Made by a program: the position numbers and the translations under genes
The notes under the pieces: generated by a model
The model's database searches: none
Seen by the model: the letters and a program-made list of their open reading frames with translations, nothing else
Told to the model about the DNA's origin: nothing
Shown: positions 1 through 6,252 of the stretch, piece by piece
How the letters are laid out: every line of letters starts with the position of its first letter
Position numbering within the stretch: the stretch's first letter is position 1
Assembly (NCBI GenBank): GCA_026398575.1
Contig: JAPLSP010000703.1
Span: 1-9,275, forward strand
Direction: 5' to 3'
Length of the DNA stretch: 9,275 nt
DNA from: Candidatus Sumerlaeota bacterium
GTDB taxonomy: Bacteria > Sumerlaeota > Sumerlaeia > JADFCT01

Positions 1-27
1 AGGCCGCCCGACGGAGCGGAGCGGCCT
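1..27. repeat. Inverted repeat at the left edge
   Basis: AGGCCGC at 1-7 is the reverse complement of GCGGCCT at 21-27, separated by 13 GC-rich bases, so a 7-bp stem can form. It lies outside any gene, like the other palindromes in this window. It lacks the TGAA/TAAA loop of the family seen further right, and it may continue past the left edge. It could be chance in such GC-rich sequence. Confidence 0.35.
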
Positions 28-99
28 ACCATGCGGCGCCAAGCTATAAGTTGGGATGCGCCCGAGGACGGGAGGCAGGGGGCGCAGTTCAGAATTCCC

Positions 100-122
100 G
101 GGCGGGCGGAAGCGGGCGGGGG
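100..122 (+). other. G-quadruplex-capable G-tract cluster
   Basis: Four runs of at least three G lie at 100-102, 104-106, 114-116 and 118-122, with intervening loops of 1, 7 and 1 bases. This fits the usual G3N1-7 pattern for a potential intramolecular G-quadruplex on the + strand. It sits about 10 bases upstream of a candidate -35 box, so it could affect transcription of the following gene, but this is a motif match only. Confidence 0.35.
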
Positions 123-132
123 CGGAAGCGTC

Positions 133-162
133 TTGACTTGGCCGCCTGAGAGAGAATATGAT
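133..162 (+). promoter_or_regulatory. Candidate sigma70-type promoter
   Basis: TTGACT at 133-138 (5 of 6 to TTGACA) is followed after 18 bases by TATGAT at 157-162 (5 of 6 to TATAAT). Transcription would begin near 169-170. That is downstream of the ATG at 158, so it argues that translation starts at a later ATG (191, 221 or 239). It is the strongest promoter-like site I see and fits a transcript through the DUF1549/DUF1553 gene. Promoter consensus in these phyla is poorly known, so it remains a prediction. Confidence 0.45.
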
Positions 163-238
163 TATTAATAAAGTTCGTCCGCCGGCGCGTATGGGCGGAG
201 GGCTTTTTCCACAGCGCATAATGCTGCGCGATTTTTGC

Positions 239-2500
239 ATGGCGAGGCGCCTTCCGGTGAAACCGAAGAATGCTCCGTTCTTCATGCTTGCCCTCGCAAT
301 CCTGGGATTGGTTTTAACTCAGGATCGCGCCGCTCGCAAAGCCGGCGCGGATGAAAAAGCCACGGGCAATCCAGCGCCGGTTTCCTACATCGGCGATGTC
401 GCTCCGCTCATTACTTACCTGGGATGCAACGCCATCCAATGCCACGGCTCCATGAAAGGCAAAGGCGGCCTGCGGCTTTCGATGTTTGCAGGCGATCCGG
501 AATATGACTATGAATCCCTGACGAAGGCGGCGCAGGGACGATGCATCAATCGCTTCGAGCCAAAGAAAAGCCTTTTCCTTCTCAAAGCCACCAATGACAT
601 CCGCCACGGCGGCGGGCGAAATATCCGGACGCGCTCCGCGGAATATGAGACGCTGCTTTCGTGGGTGGCTCAGGGCGCGCCTTATGACGATGAAAGACAG
701 CCCAAACTTGTCGCCGTGAAAGCCGCGCCGGAAGATCAAAAGATGTATCCCAGCGGCGCCCAGCAACTCGCCCTGACTGCCGAATTTTCCGACGGCTCGC
801 ACAAAGACGTGACGCGCCTCGCCGCCTTCAAATCCTCGGATGCGAAAGTGGCCTCTGTCTCCGCTGGCGGCGCGATCAAAGCGGCGGGCTATGGCGAAAC
901 CTATGTCATCGCCACATACATGCGCCAATCCGCCGTCGCCCGCATCACCGTTCCGCAATACCTTCTCACCCCTTTCCCCGACGTCGCGCCCAACAACAAG
1001 ATAGATGAGTTGGTCTTTGCGAAACTGAAAAACCTGGGGATTCCGCCTTCGGAAGTTTGCACGGATCAGGAATTCCTGCGCCGCGTTTATCTCGATACCA
1101 TCGGCGTCCTGCCCACGGCGCAGGAAGCGCGCGCGTTTCTTTCCGATTCCAGCCCTCAAAAAAGGCGCACGCTCATTGACCGGCTGCTCGAACGCGACGA
1201 GTTCATAGATTTCCAGGCCCTGAAGTGGGGCGATCTCCTGCGGATCAAGAGCGAATTCCCGGTCAAGCTTTGGCCCAAGGCGGTTCAAACCTACTATCGG
1301 TGGGTCCGCGACAGCCTGGCCCGCAATCAACCCTATGACCAGTTCGTCAGGGAACTCCTGACCTCGAACGGCAGCAATTTCAGGAGCGGCCCCGCCAATT
1401 TTTTCCGCGCTGTTCCGAGCAAGGACTCCCAGACCATCGGCGAGACCGCCGCGCTGGTCTTCATGGGCGCGCGGATCGGTTGCGCCCGCTGCCACGGCCA
1501 TCCTTATGAGAATTGGTCAACGAATGACGACCTGGCGCTCGCCGCCTTTTTCTCCAAGGTCAGCTTCAAAGCGACAACCGAGTGGAAGGAAGAAATCGTT
1601 TTCACCAATCCCAAAGGCGCGCTGCGCCATCCCATGACAAAAGAAATCATCAAGCCGAAATTCCCGGACGGAGAGACGGTGGAGATCGCCAAGGAAGAAG
1701 ACCCGCGCGAGAAGTTCGCCGAATGGCTCACGTCGCCGCGCAATCCCTGGTTCGCCAAAAATATCGTGAATCGAATCTGGTTCTGGCTGCTGGGAAGAGG
1801 CATCATCCACGAGCCGGATGACCTGCGCGCCACGAATCCTCCCGAAAATCCGGAGCTCTTGGAGTACTTGGAAAAGGAACTGATCAACCACAAGTATGAC
1901 CTGAAGCATATTTTTCGGCTGGTACTGAATTCGAAGGTTTATCAACTCTCCTCGAAGCCGGGCGTGTGGAATGAAAAAGACGCGAAGCATTTTTCTCATT
2001 ATCAGACCAAGCGCCTTGGCGCCGAACAGCTGCTCGACGCGATCTCCCAACTCACGGAAACCTCAGAACCGTTTTCCAGCCAGATTCCCGAGCCCTATTC
2101 GCGCCTGCCGCCGGGCTATAAGGCGGCGCAGCTGGCCGACGGCAGCATCGGAACCCCCTTCCTCGAATTGTTCGGGCGTCCCACGCGCGACACGCCCTAC
2201 GAGAGCGAACGCAATCTCGACACCTCCATCTGGCAAACCCTTTACTTCATCAACTCCGACCAGATCGAAGGCAAACTCATGAACAGCCCGCGCCTCCGGC
2301 GGATGGCTCAGGCCGCCGACAAGAACGACCCGGGCTTCGTGGAGGAAATCTATTTATCCGCGCTCTCGCGTCCGCCCACGAAGGATGAAAAGCAAAAGAT
2401 GGTGGATTTCATCGGCAGGGATAAAACCGCGCGAGCCCAAGCCATCCGCGACATGGTCTGGGCGATTCTGAACACGAAAGAGTTTATGTTTATCCATTAG
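239..2500 (+). CDS. Exported cytochrome-c-like/Big2/DUF1549/DUF1553 protein
   Basis: This is a large exported protein of the planctomycete-type DUF1549/DUF1553 family (753 aa from 239). Residues 1-26 form a signal sequence with a basic start (MARR) and a hydrophobic core (FFMLALAILGLVL, 14-26). Residues 50-150 are a cytochrome-c-like module with a CX4CH motif (C63, C68, H69). About 156-240 resemble a bacterial Ig-like Big2 domain (LTAEFSDGSHKDVT). DUF1549 spans about 249-443 and ends with the hallmark CARCHGHPYENW (C415, C418, H419), a canonical CXXCH haem c site. DUF1553 spans about 488-748 and ends with the typical AILNTKEFMFIH. The molecular function of the family is unestablished; haem binding and redox activity are inferred. 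An in-frame ATG at 158 adds 27 residues before the signal sequence and precedes the likely transcription start, so I prefer 239, although no good Shine-Dalgarno site marks any start. The adjacent DUF1501 gene is its usual partner. Confidence 0.9.
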   Translation: MARRLPVKPKNAPFFMLALAILGLVLTQDRAARKAGADEKATGNPAPVSYIGDVAPLITYLGCNAIQCHGSMKGKGGLRLSMFAGDPEYDYESLTKAAQGRCINRFEPKKSLFLLKATNDIRHGGGRNIRTRSAEYETLLSWVAQGAPYDDERQPKLVAVKAAPEDQKMYPSGAQQLALTAEFSDGSHKDVTRLAAFKSSDAKVASVSAGGAIKAAGYGETYVIATYMRQSAVARITVPQYLLTPFPDVAPNNKIDELVFAKLKNLGIPPSEVCTDQEFLRRVYLDTIGVLPTAQEARAFLSDSSPQKRRTLIDRLLERDEFIDFQALKWGDLLRIKSEFPVKLWPKAVQTYYRWVRDSLARNQPYDQFVRELLTSNGSNFRSGPANFFRAVPSKDSQTIGETAALVFMGARIGCARCHGHPYENWSTNDDLALAAFFSKVSFKATTEWKEEIVFTNPKGALRHPMTKEIIKPKFPDGETVEIAKEEDPREKFAEWLTSPRNPWFAKNIVNRIWFWLLGRGIIHEPDDLRATNPPENPELLEYLEKELINHKYDLKHIFRLVLNSKVYQLSSKPGVWNEKDAKHFSHYQTKRLGAEQLLDAISQLTETSEPFSSQIPEPYSRLPPGYKAAQLADGSIGTPFLELFGRPTRDTPYESERNLDTSIWQTLYFINSDQIEGKLMNSPRLRRMAQAADKNDPGFVEEIYLSALSRPPTKDEKQKMVDFIGRDKTARAQAIRDMVWAILNTKEFMFIH

Positions 2501-2588
2501 TGGCAGTTGAGAGAGAGCATTTAGCTAATGCAATATCAGCCTTGTCTATGTTGGCTCAGTTTATGGCTAGTCCGCCTGAAATTTTAGC

Positions 2589-2728
2589 CTGCTTTAGCAG
2601 CAAATCTCTGGCCGTTGTTTTTGCTAAAGCATGTCGAGAAGCCGCGCTGAAGCGCGCTCAAAGTCAGATGCTGCCTGCGGACACCCCTGCTAAAGCAGGG
2701 TGCAAAGAAGAGCCGGCTGAAGCCGGCT
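2589..2728. repeat. Cluster of TGAA/TAAA-loop palindromes
   Basis: Five hairpins share a tetraloop class but not a stem. They are CTGC-TTTA-GCAG (2589-2600), TGC-TAAA-GCA (2622-2631), CGCGC-TGAA-GCGCG (2643-2656), CCCTGC-TAAA-GCAGGG (2685-2700) and AGCCGGC-TGAA-GCCGGCT (2711-2728). The third and fourth can each be extended by 2 bp past a single unpaired C on the left arm. The first two also pair with each other (GCTTTAGCA at 2591-2599 with TGCTAAAGC at 2622-2630). The layout resembles REP-like dispersed palindromes or a transcribed structured spacer. No transposase lies nearby. Confidence 0.7.
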
Positions 2729-2855
2729 AATGGGGTTGCCGTTTTGCTGTATTTGGTTGTTTTTTATTTTGGCAGCGATGAAAAAGTGGCTTGTGCGCAT
2801 TTTTATGAATGCATAGGAATTTATGATTAGCCATAACTTCAAGGGATGCTCAAGC

Positions 2856-2859
2856 GGAG
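2856..2859 (+). promoter_or_regulatory. Ribosome binding site that decides the DUF1501 start
   Basis: GGAG lies 8 bases before the ATG at 2868. The in-frame ATG at 2823 has only AGGA at 4-base spacing and would push the twin-arginine signal 15 residues further in. The 2868 start is therefore preferred. Confidence 0.6.
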
Positions 2860-2867
2860 ATACTATC

Positions 2868-4241
2868 ATGAATAAAAATCAGAGTCAGGAAAGCAACTCC
2901 ACGCGCGAAGGGCTCAACCGCCGTGGCTTTATCGGAGCGGGGGCGATGGCCGCGCTGGGCTTGACGCTCGGAGGCTGCTCTTCATCCCCGAGCGGTTCCA
3001 TGAAAAGCGCGGAAGGCAAGATACCGCCGGCAAAGGCCAAAGCCGTCATCCAATTATGGATGGGCGGGGGGCCGCCGCACACGGATACCTTCGATCCAAA
3101 ACCGGATGCGGGCGAGGAATATTGCGGGCCGCTGCGCAAGGCGATCGAGACCAACGTCCCCGGAATCCGAATCGGCGAGCTCCTGCCCTTGATGGCCAAA
3201 CAGGCCGATAAATATTCCATCATCCGAAGCATGACCCATCCCTCCGGCGGGCACGAAACCGCCACTTACATCGTCATGACCGGCACGCTGCCGTCGCCCG
3301 CGCTCGCTTATCCCTCCATCGGCTCGGTGGTGGCGCTGAAGAAGGGATATGAAGCCGGCTACAAAGGCAATATCCCTCCTTACATTGTCGTTGCCTCACC
3401 CTTGGGACGGTTTTCGGAGACGGGATTTCTGGGCGCCGGCTATCGCGCGTTTGCCACGGGCGGCGATCCGAGCGCGAAGGAATTCCGCGTGGGAGGGCTT
3501 GTCCCGGCGCGCGGCATGACCGAGAAGCAAATGGAGGATCGGCGCGCGCTGCTCCAGATCGCGGACTCTTATGGCCGGGAGCGGGAAAAAGAAGCGCAGT
3601 TCCAAACCGCAGGCGCCTTGCAGGACAAGGCATACAGCATGATCCTCGGAGGCGCCAAAAAAGCCTTCGACCTTTCCGAAGAAAAGGATGAACTGCGGGA
3701 CCGCTATGGCCGCAACCGTTTCGGACAGTCATGCCTTCTGGCGCGCCGGCTGGTCGAGAATGGATCGCTGTTTGTCACGGTCAATGACGGCGGATGGGAC
3801 ACGCACTCCAATCACTTCCCGGCGATGCAGAAAAAGCTGCCCATTCTGGACCAGGGGTTTTCCGCGCTGCTGGAGGACTTATCGCGCCGGGGTCTTTTGG
3901 AAAGCACGATCGTCGTTTGGTACGGCGAATTCGGCCGGACGCCGAAGGTCGCCTTGGAGCCGCCCTGGAACGGCGGGCGGCATCACTTCGCGCAATGCTT
4001 TTCGTGCGTGGTGGCGGGCGGCGGATTCAAGGGCGGCAAAGTGGTGGGCGCCAGCGACAACAAAGGCGAGAAGCCGGCCAAACGCCCGGTTTATCCCTGG
4101 GACTTGTCCGCCAGCATCTATCGCCTGCTGGGCATTGATCCCAACGGCAAGTTGCCGAACCCCCAAGGCAACGTCGCCTACGTAACCCCGCTCGCCTCCG
4201 GCACAGTAGAAAGCGGCGGCATGCTGACAGAGATCATGTAG
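2868..4241 (+). CDS. DUF1501 family protein, Tat-exported predicted lipoprotein
   Basis: This is a 457-aa DUF1501 protein, a family related to the alkaline phosphatase/sulfatase fold with no settled reaction. The N-terminus carries a twin-arginine motif (NRRGFIG, R18-R19), a hydrophobic stretch, and a lipobox-like LGGC with C37, so Tat export followed by lipid anchoring is likely. Family hallmarks are visible: WMGGGPPHTDTFDPKP at 64-79, MTHPSGGHE at 122-130, NDGGWDTHSNHF at 306-317, EFGRTPK at 354-360 and GRHHF at 370-374. Their His, Asp and Glu residues are plausible metal ligands by analogy with the fold. The length is normal for the family and no disruption is seen. It follows the DUF1549/DUF1553 gene, its recurrent neighbour, suggesting a joint extracytoplasmic role. 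The start at 2868 is supported by a GGAG site at good spacing. Confidence 0.93.
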   Translation: MNKNQSQESNSTREGLNRRGFIGAGAMAALGLTLGGCSSSPSGSMKSAEGKIPPAKAKAVIQLWMGGGPPHTDTFDPKPDAGEEYCGPLRKAIETNVPGIRIGELLPLMAKQADKYSIIRSMTHPSGGHETATYIVMTGTLPSPALAYPSIGSVVALKKGYEAGYKGNIPPYIVVASPLGRFSETGFLGAGYRAFATGGDPSAKEFRVGGLVPARGMTEKQMEDRRALLQIADSYGREREKEAQFQTAGALQDKAYSMILGGAKKAFDLSEEKDELRDRYGRNRFGQSCLLARRLVENGSLFVTVNDGGWDTHSNHFPAMQKKLPILDQGFSALLEDLSRRGLLESTIVVWYGEFGRTPKVALEPPWNGGRHHFAQCFSCVVAGGGFKGGKVVGASDNKGEKPAKRPVYPWDLSASIYRLLGIDPNGKLPNPQGNVAYVTPLASGTVESGGMLTEIM

Positions 4242-4245
4242 TTTC

Positions 4246-4329
4246 GAGTTCCGAGTTCCGAGTTCAGAGTTCCGAGTTCAGAGTTGAGAGTTCCACCTCT
4301 AGAGTTTGGAGTTCGCCGTTCGGAGTTCC
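4246..4329. repeat. 7-bp tandem array, consensus GAGTTCC or GAGTTCA
   Basis: Twelve consecutive 7-base units can be read in strict phase from just after the DUF1501 stop codon. Seven are GAGTTCC or GAGTTCA; three more are GAGTTGA, GAGTTTG and GAGTTCG. Two units (4295-4301 and 4316-4322) are diverged. Phase is kept through the diverged units, which suggests an originally perfect array that decayed by substitution. It lies wholly between the DUF1501 and WD40 genes. Function is unknown; slippage is a plausible origin. Confidence 0.8.
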
Positions 4330-4368
4330 ACCTTTAGGTGGTGTTTGAGTTCAAACTTCAGTTTGAAC
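4328..4368. repeat. Two TTTA/TTCA-loop palindromes
   Basis: CCACC-TTTA-GGTGG occupies 4328-4341 and GTTCAAAC-TTCA-GTTTGAAC occupies 4349-4368. On the - strand the loops read TAAA and TGAA, the same two loops as in the cluster at 2589-2728, but the stems are unrelated. The second hairpin ends 19 bases before the WD40 start codon and could be in its 5' leader, leaving the AGGA site at 4376-4379 unpaired. Confidence 0.75.
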
Positions 4369-4387
4369 GCAGAACAGGATAGCACGC

Positions 4388-5881
4388 ATGCCCCATAAAC
4401 GCACATCGCCAATCCCTATTGCTATCCTCGCTATCACCCTTGCCATTATCATCGCAGGGCTTTCGTCTCTTGTCTGCGCGCAGTTCTTCTCCATCTTTTC
4501 CTCCTCCCCCGAACCCGTCCCTCAAAAACACATCCTGACAATCCCTATCTTTGCCACCACCTCCCCTTCCACTCCCCCATCTTCGCCATCTTCGCCATCT
4601 TCGCCATCCACGCCTTCTCTTATCGCAATGATCGCCATCGCCCCCGCCATCCCCATCTCCGCGCTCGCATTCAGCCCCGATGGAAAAACACTCGCTGTCG
4701 GCGGCCACAAGGAAGCGTTGCTCTGGGATTTGAAAAACGCCCGCCTGCTCAAAAGGATCGGCGCCGAGCGATTCAGCGATTCCATCCACTCCCTCGCCTA
4801 CAGCAAAGATGGGCGCCGCCTGGCGCTGGCGGAAGGAACGCCGCAGCGCTCGGGCGCCGTCCGCATCTTCGACGTCGCCACCGGCAAACAAATCGCGCGC
4901 TTCCGCCAACCCAACGACGTGGTTTATTCGATGTCGTGGAGTCCGGATGGAAAATGGCTGGCAGCCGCCTCGGCGGACACGGCCGTTTACGTCTGGAATA
5001 TGGAAAAAGAAAAACTGGCGGCCACGCTCAAGGAGCACACCGATTGGGCGCAGGCCGTCGCGTTCACTTCCGATAGCCGGCTGCTGGCTACGGCCGGCGC
5101 CGACAAAACCGCGTGGATTTGGGATACGGCAAGATGGAAGACCGTCGCGAAGATGCAGGAGGCCGAAGCCGTGTCGGGATTGGCTTTCAGTCCGGAAGGC
5201 GAATACCTGGCGCTGGCCGTCAACGGGCCGAACGAAACCGCAATCCGCCTGCGCAGGATCGAAATCCCTCTGACGACGGACACCGCGGAACTCATCCGTG
5301 CGCGAAAAAAAGACAGCAACGTGCAGGCGCGGATGATAGATACCGGCGCCGGAGCTCCCTTGAGCATTTTCTGGGCGCCGCAAACCAATCGCATTTATGC
5401 GGCATGCAGCGACAAAACCGTGAGGGCCTATGGCGCGACGAATGGAAGCCTGGCCGCAAGTTTTCGAGGCCATGGAGATTGGGTTTATTCCGTGGCCGCA
5501 ACCTCGGACGGAATGCGCCTGGCTTCCGGAAGCGCGGACGGAACCGTCAAAGTATGGAACGCCGCGGATGGCGCCCTTCTCGCCAGCCTGATTCATCCCG
5601 CGCCCGGCAGCGATGACTGGATCATCCTCACCCCGCAGGCCTTTTTCGACGCGTCATCCACCAACGTGATTCAGTGGCAATCCGACGGCGCAACGTCCTC
5701 ATCGGAGTCAATAGCGACTCGTTACCGCAACGCCGATAAAGTCCGCGAAGCCCTGGCCGGCGGCATCAAGCCCCCGCCTCCGGCGCCGCCCGCCACGCCG
5801 CCGGATAAAGCCAAGCAGAACGAAAAGGAAAAGAGCAAAGCGCAGGATAAAGAAAAGCCCAAAGCAAGCAAGAAGGAATAA
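4388..5881 (+). CDS. Membrane-anchored WD40 beta-propeller protein
   Basis: This 497-aa protein has an N-terminal hydrophobic segment (about 9-30) after a basic start (MPHKR), fitting a signal anchor or uncleaved signal peptide. A Ser/Pro-rich linker follows (about 57-78), with three 9-bp DNA units at 4582-4608. Seven WD40 repeats can be read, starting near 86, 131, 177, 216, 258, 320 and 360, with signatures such as LAFSPDGKTLAVGG, WSPDGKWLAAASADT and RLASGSADGTVKVWN. That makes a full seven-bladed propeller. After it, DDWIILTPQAFFDAS (409-423) matches a tail often seen after WD40 domains in this type of bacterium. The C-terminus (about 461-497) is Pro-rich, then Lys/Glu-rich, and probably disordered. 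WD40 propellers are binding scaffolds rather than enzymes; the partner is unknown. AGGA at 4376-4379, 8 bases before the ATG, supports the start. Its location suggests a role with the exported neighbours. Confidence 0.9.
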   Translation: MPHKRTSPIPIAILAITLAIIIAGLSSLVCAQFFSIFSSSPEPVPQKHILTIPIFATTSPSTPPSSPSSPSSPSTPSLIAMIAIAPAIPISALAFSPDGKTLAVGGHKEALLWDLKNARLLKRIGAERFSDSIHSLAYSKDGRRLALAEGTPQRSGAVRIFDVATGKQIARFRQPNDVVYSMSWSPDGKWLAAASADTAVYVWNMEKEKLAATLKEHTDWAQAVAFTSDSRLLATAGADKTAWIWDTARWKTVAKMQEAEAVSGLAFSPEGEYLALAVNGPNETAIRLRRIEIPLTTDTAELIRARKKDSNVQARMIDTGAGAPLSIFWAPQTNRIYAACSDKTVRAYGATNGSLAASFRGHGDWVYSVAATSDGMRLASGSADGTVKVWNAADGALLASLIHPAPGSDDWIILTPQAFFDASSTNVIQWQSDGATSSSESIATRYRNADKVREALAGGIKPPPPAPPATPPDKAKQNEKEKSKAQDKEKPKASKKE

Positions 5882-5890
5882 TGAGGGAAT

Positions 5891-6050
5891 GTCCCGCAGG
5901 GACAGAGAGATGTCCCGCAGGGACAGATAAATTTCCCGGAGGGACAGAGAGATGTCCCGCAGGGACAGATAAATGTCCCGCAGGGACAGAGAGATGTCCC
6001 GGAGGGACAGAGAGATGTCCCGCAGGGACAGATAAATGTCCCGGAGGGAC
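5891..6050. repeat. Eight-copy 21-bp array of a 13-bp palindrome
   Basis: The core GTCCC-GCA-GGGAC or GTCCC-GGA-GGGAC recurs at 5891, 5912, 5933 (first base T), 5954, 5975, 5996, 6017 and 6038, an exact 21-bp period. Cores are separated by an 8-base linker of two kinds, AGAGAGAT or AGATAAAT, in the order a, b, a, b, a, a, b. Middle triplets run GCA, GCA, GGA, GCA, GCA, GGA, GCA, GGA. Stems are almost invariant, while loop and linker vary. A 21-bp period places each palindrome on the same face of B-DNA. Linkers are too short and too alike for CRISPR spacers. Protein binding or a chain of RNA hairpins are both possible. Confidence 0.92.
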
Positions 6051-6240
6051 AATGTGGAAATAGCCCACCAGTTCACTGGTGGGTGAAGCGCGGAGGCAAG
6101 ATGTAAGTCCCGGAGGGACGGATGAAAACAATTTGCCCGCGCGTTTTCAGCTGTCATCCGTCCCTCCGGGACTCAGCAATGATATGACGCCCGACCCACC
6201 AGTAAACTGGTGGGCTATTTCCATTCCGTCCCTCCGGGAC
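6038..6240. repeat. About 200-bp inverted composite of two palindrome types
   Basis: Two modules face each other about position 6139. Each reads, from outside inward: a GTCCC/GGGAC palindrome (6038-6050 and 6228-6240), a 13-base spacer containing TGGAAATAG on the module strand, a CCCACCAG/CTGGTGGG hairpin (6064-6083 with loop TTCA; 6195-6214 with loop TAAA), a 22-23-base diverged spacer, and a second GTCCC/GGGAC palindrome (6107-6119 and 6160-6172). Pairing continues inward: GGATGA (6119-6124) with TCATCC (6154-6159), and GAAAAC with GTTTTC. The left outer palindrome is also the last unit of the 21-bp array. The structure suggests inverted duplication of a compound element, or a very long imperfect hairpin. 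Confidence 0.85.
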
Positions 6241-6252
6241 AACAAACACGCC

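Larger units (their letters stand above)
2501..2867. other. Intergenic gap with palindrome cluster, no convincing gene
   Basis: This 367-bp gap is more AT-rich than its flanking genes. Its middle (2589-2728) holds a hairpin cluster described separately. A T-rich stretch at about 2757-2770 follows some 30 bases after the last hairpin, too far for a classical intrinsic terminator. A small imperfect hairpin, GCATT/AATGC, lies near 2798-2812. A 76-codon GTG frame (2500-2730) overlaps the upstream stop codon, but its second half is simply the hairpins translated, so I do not call it a gene. Confidence 0.6.
5882..6252. other. Gap filled by palindromic repeats
   Basis: Nearly all of this 371-bp interval between the WD40 and PPC genes is repeat: the 21-bp array (5891-6050) and the inverted composite (6038-6240). 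Several frames stay open across it, including 5881-6063 on the + strand and frames on the - strand, because 21 is a multiple of three and the units lack in-frame stops. I see no gene here. Confidence 0.65.

Noticed and set aside
314..1501. Long - strand ORF opposite the DUF1549/DUF1553 gene
   Set aside because: It is antisense to a gene with clear family motifs, has no domain of its own, and long antisense frames are expected at high GC.
2500..2730. 76-codon gene starting with GTG that overlaps the upstream stop codon
   Set aside because: No Shine-Dalgarno site, no recognisable domain, and its second half is the translated hairpin cluster.
2711..2775. Rho-independent terminator between the first two genes
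   Set aside because: The AGCCGGC hairpin is not followed directly by a T-run; the T-rich stretch starts about 30 bases later.
4358..5596. Long - strand ORF opposite the WD40 gene
   Set aside because: Low-complexity Gly/Arg/Asp composition mirrors the WD40 and Ser/Pro coding strand; no family is recognisable.
5891..6050. CRISPR array
   Set aside because: Linkers are only 8 bp and of two near-identical types, repeats are 13-bp palindromes, and there are no cas genes.
5708..6157. - strand ORFs with SLRDIS-type heptads
   Set aside because: They are a consequence of the 21-bp repeat lacking stops, and overlap the WD40 gene end antisense.
6079..6252. N-terminal extension of the PPC protein
   Set aside because: It translates palindromes (PPVNWW, SLRD) and would bury the signal peptide 58 residues in.
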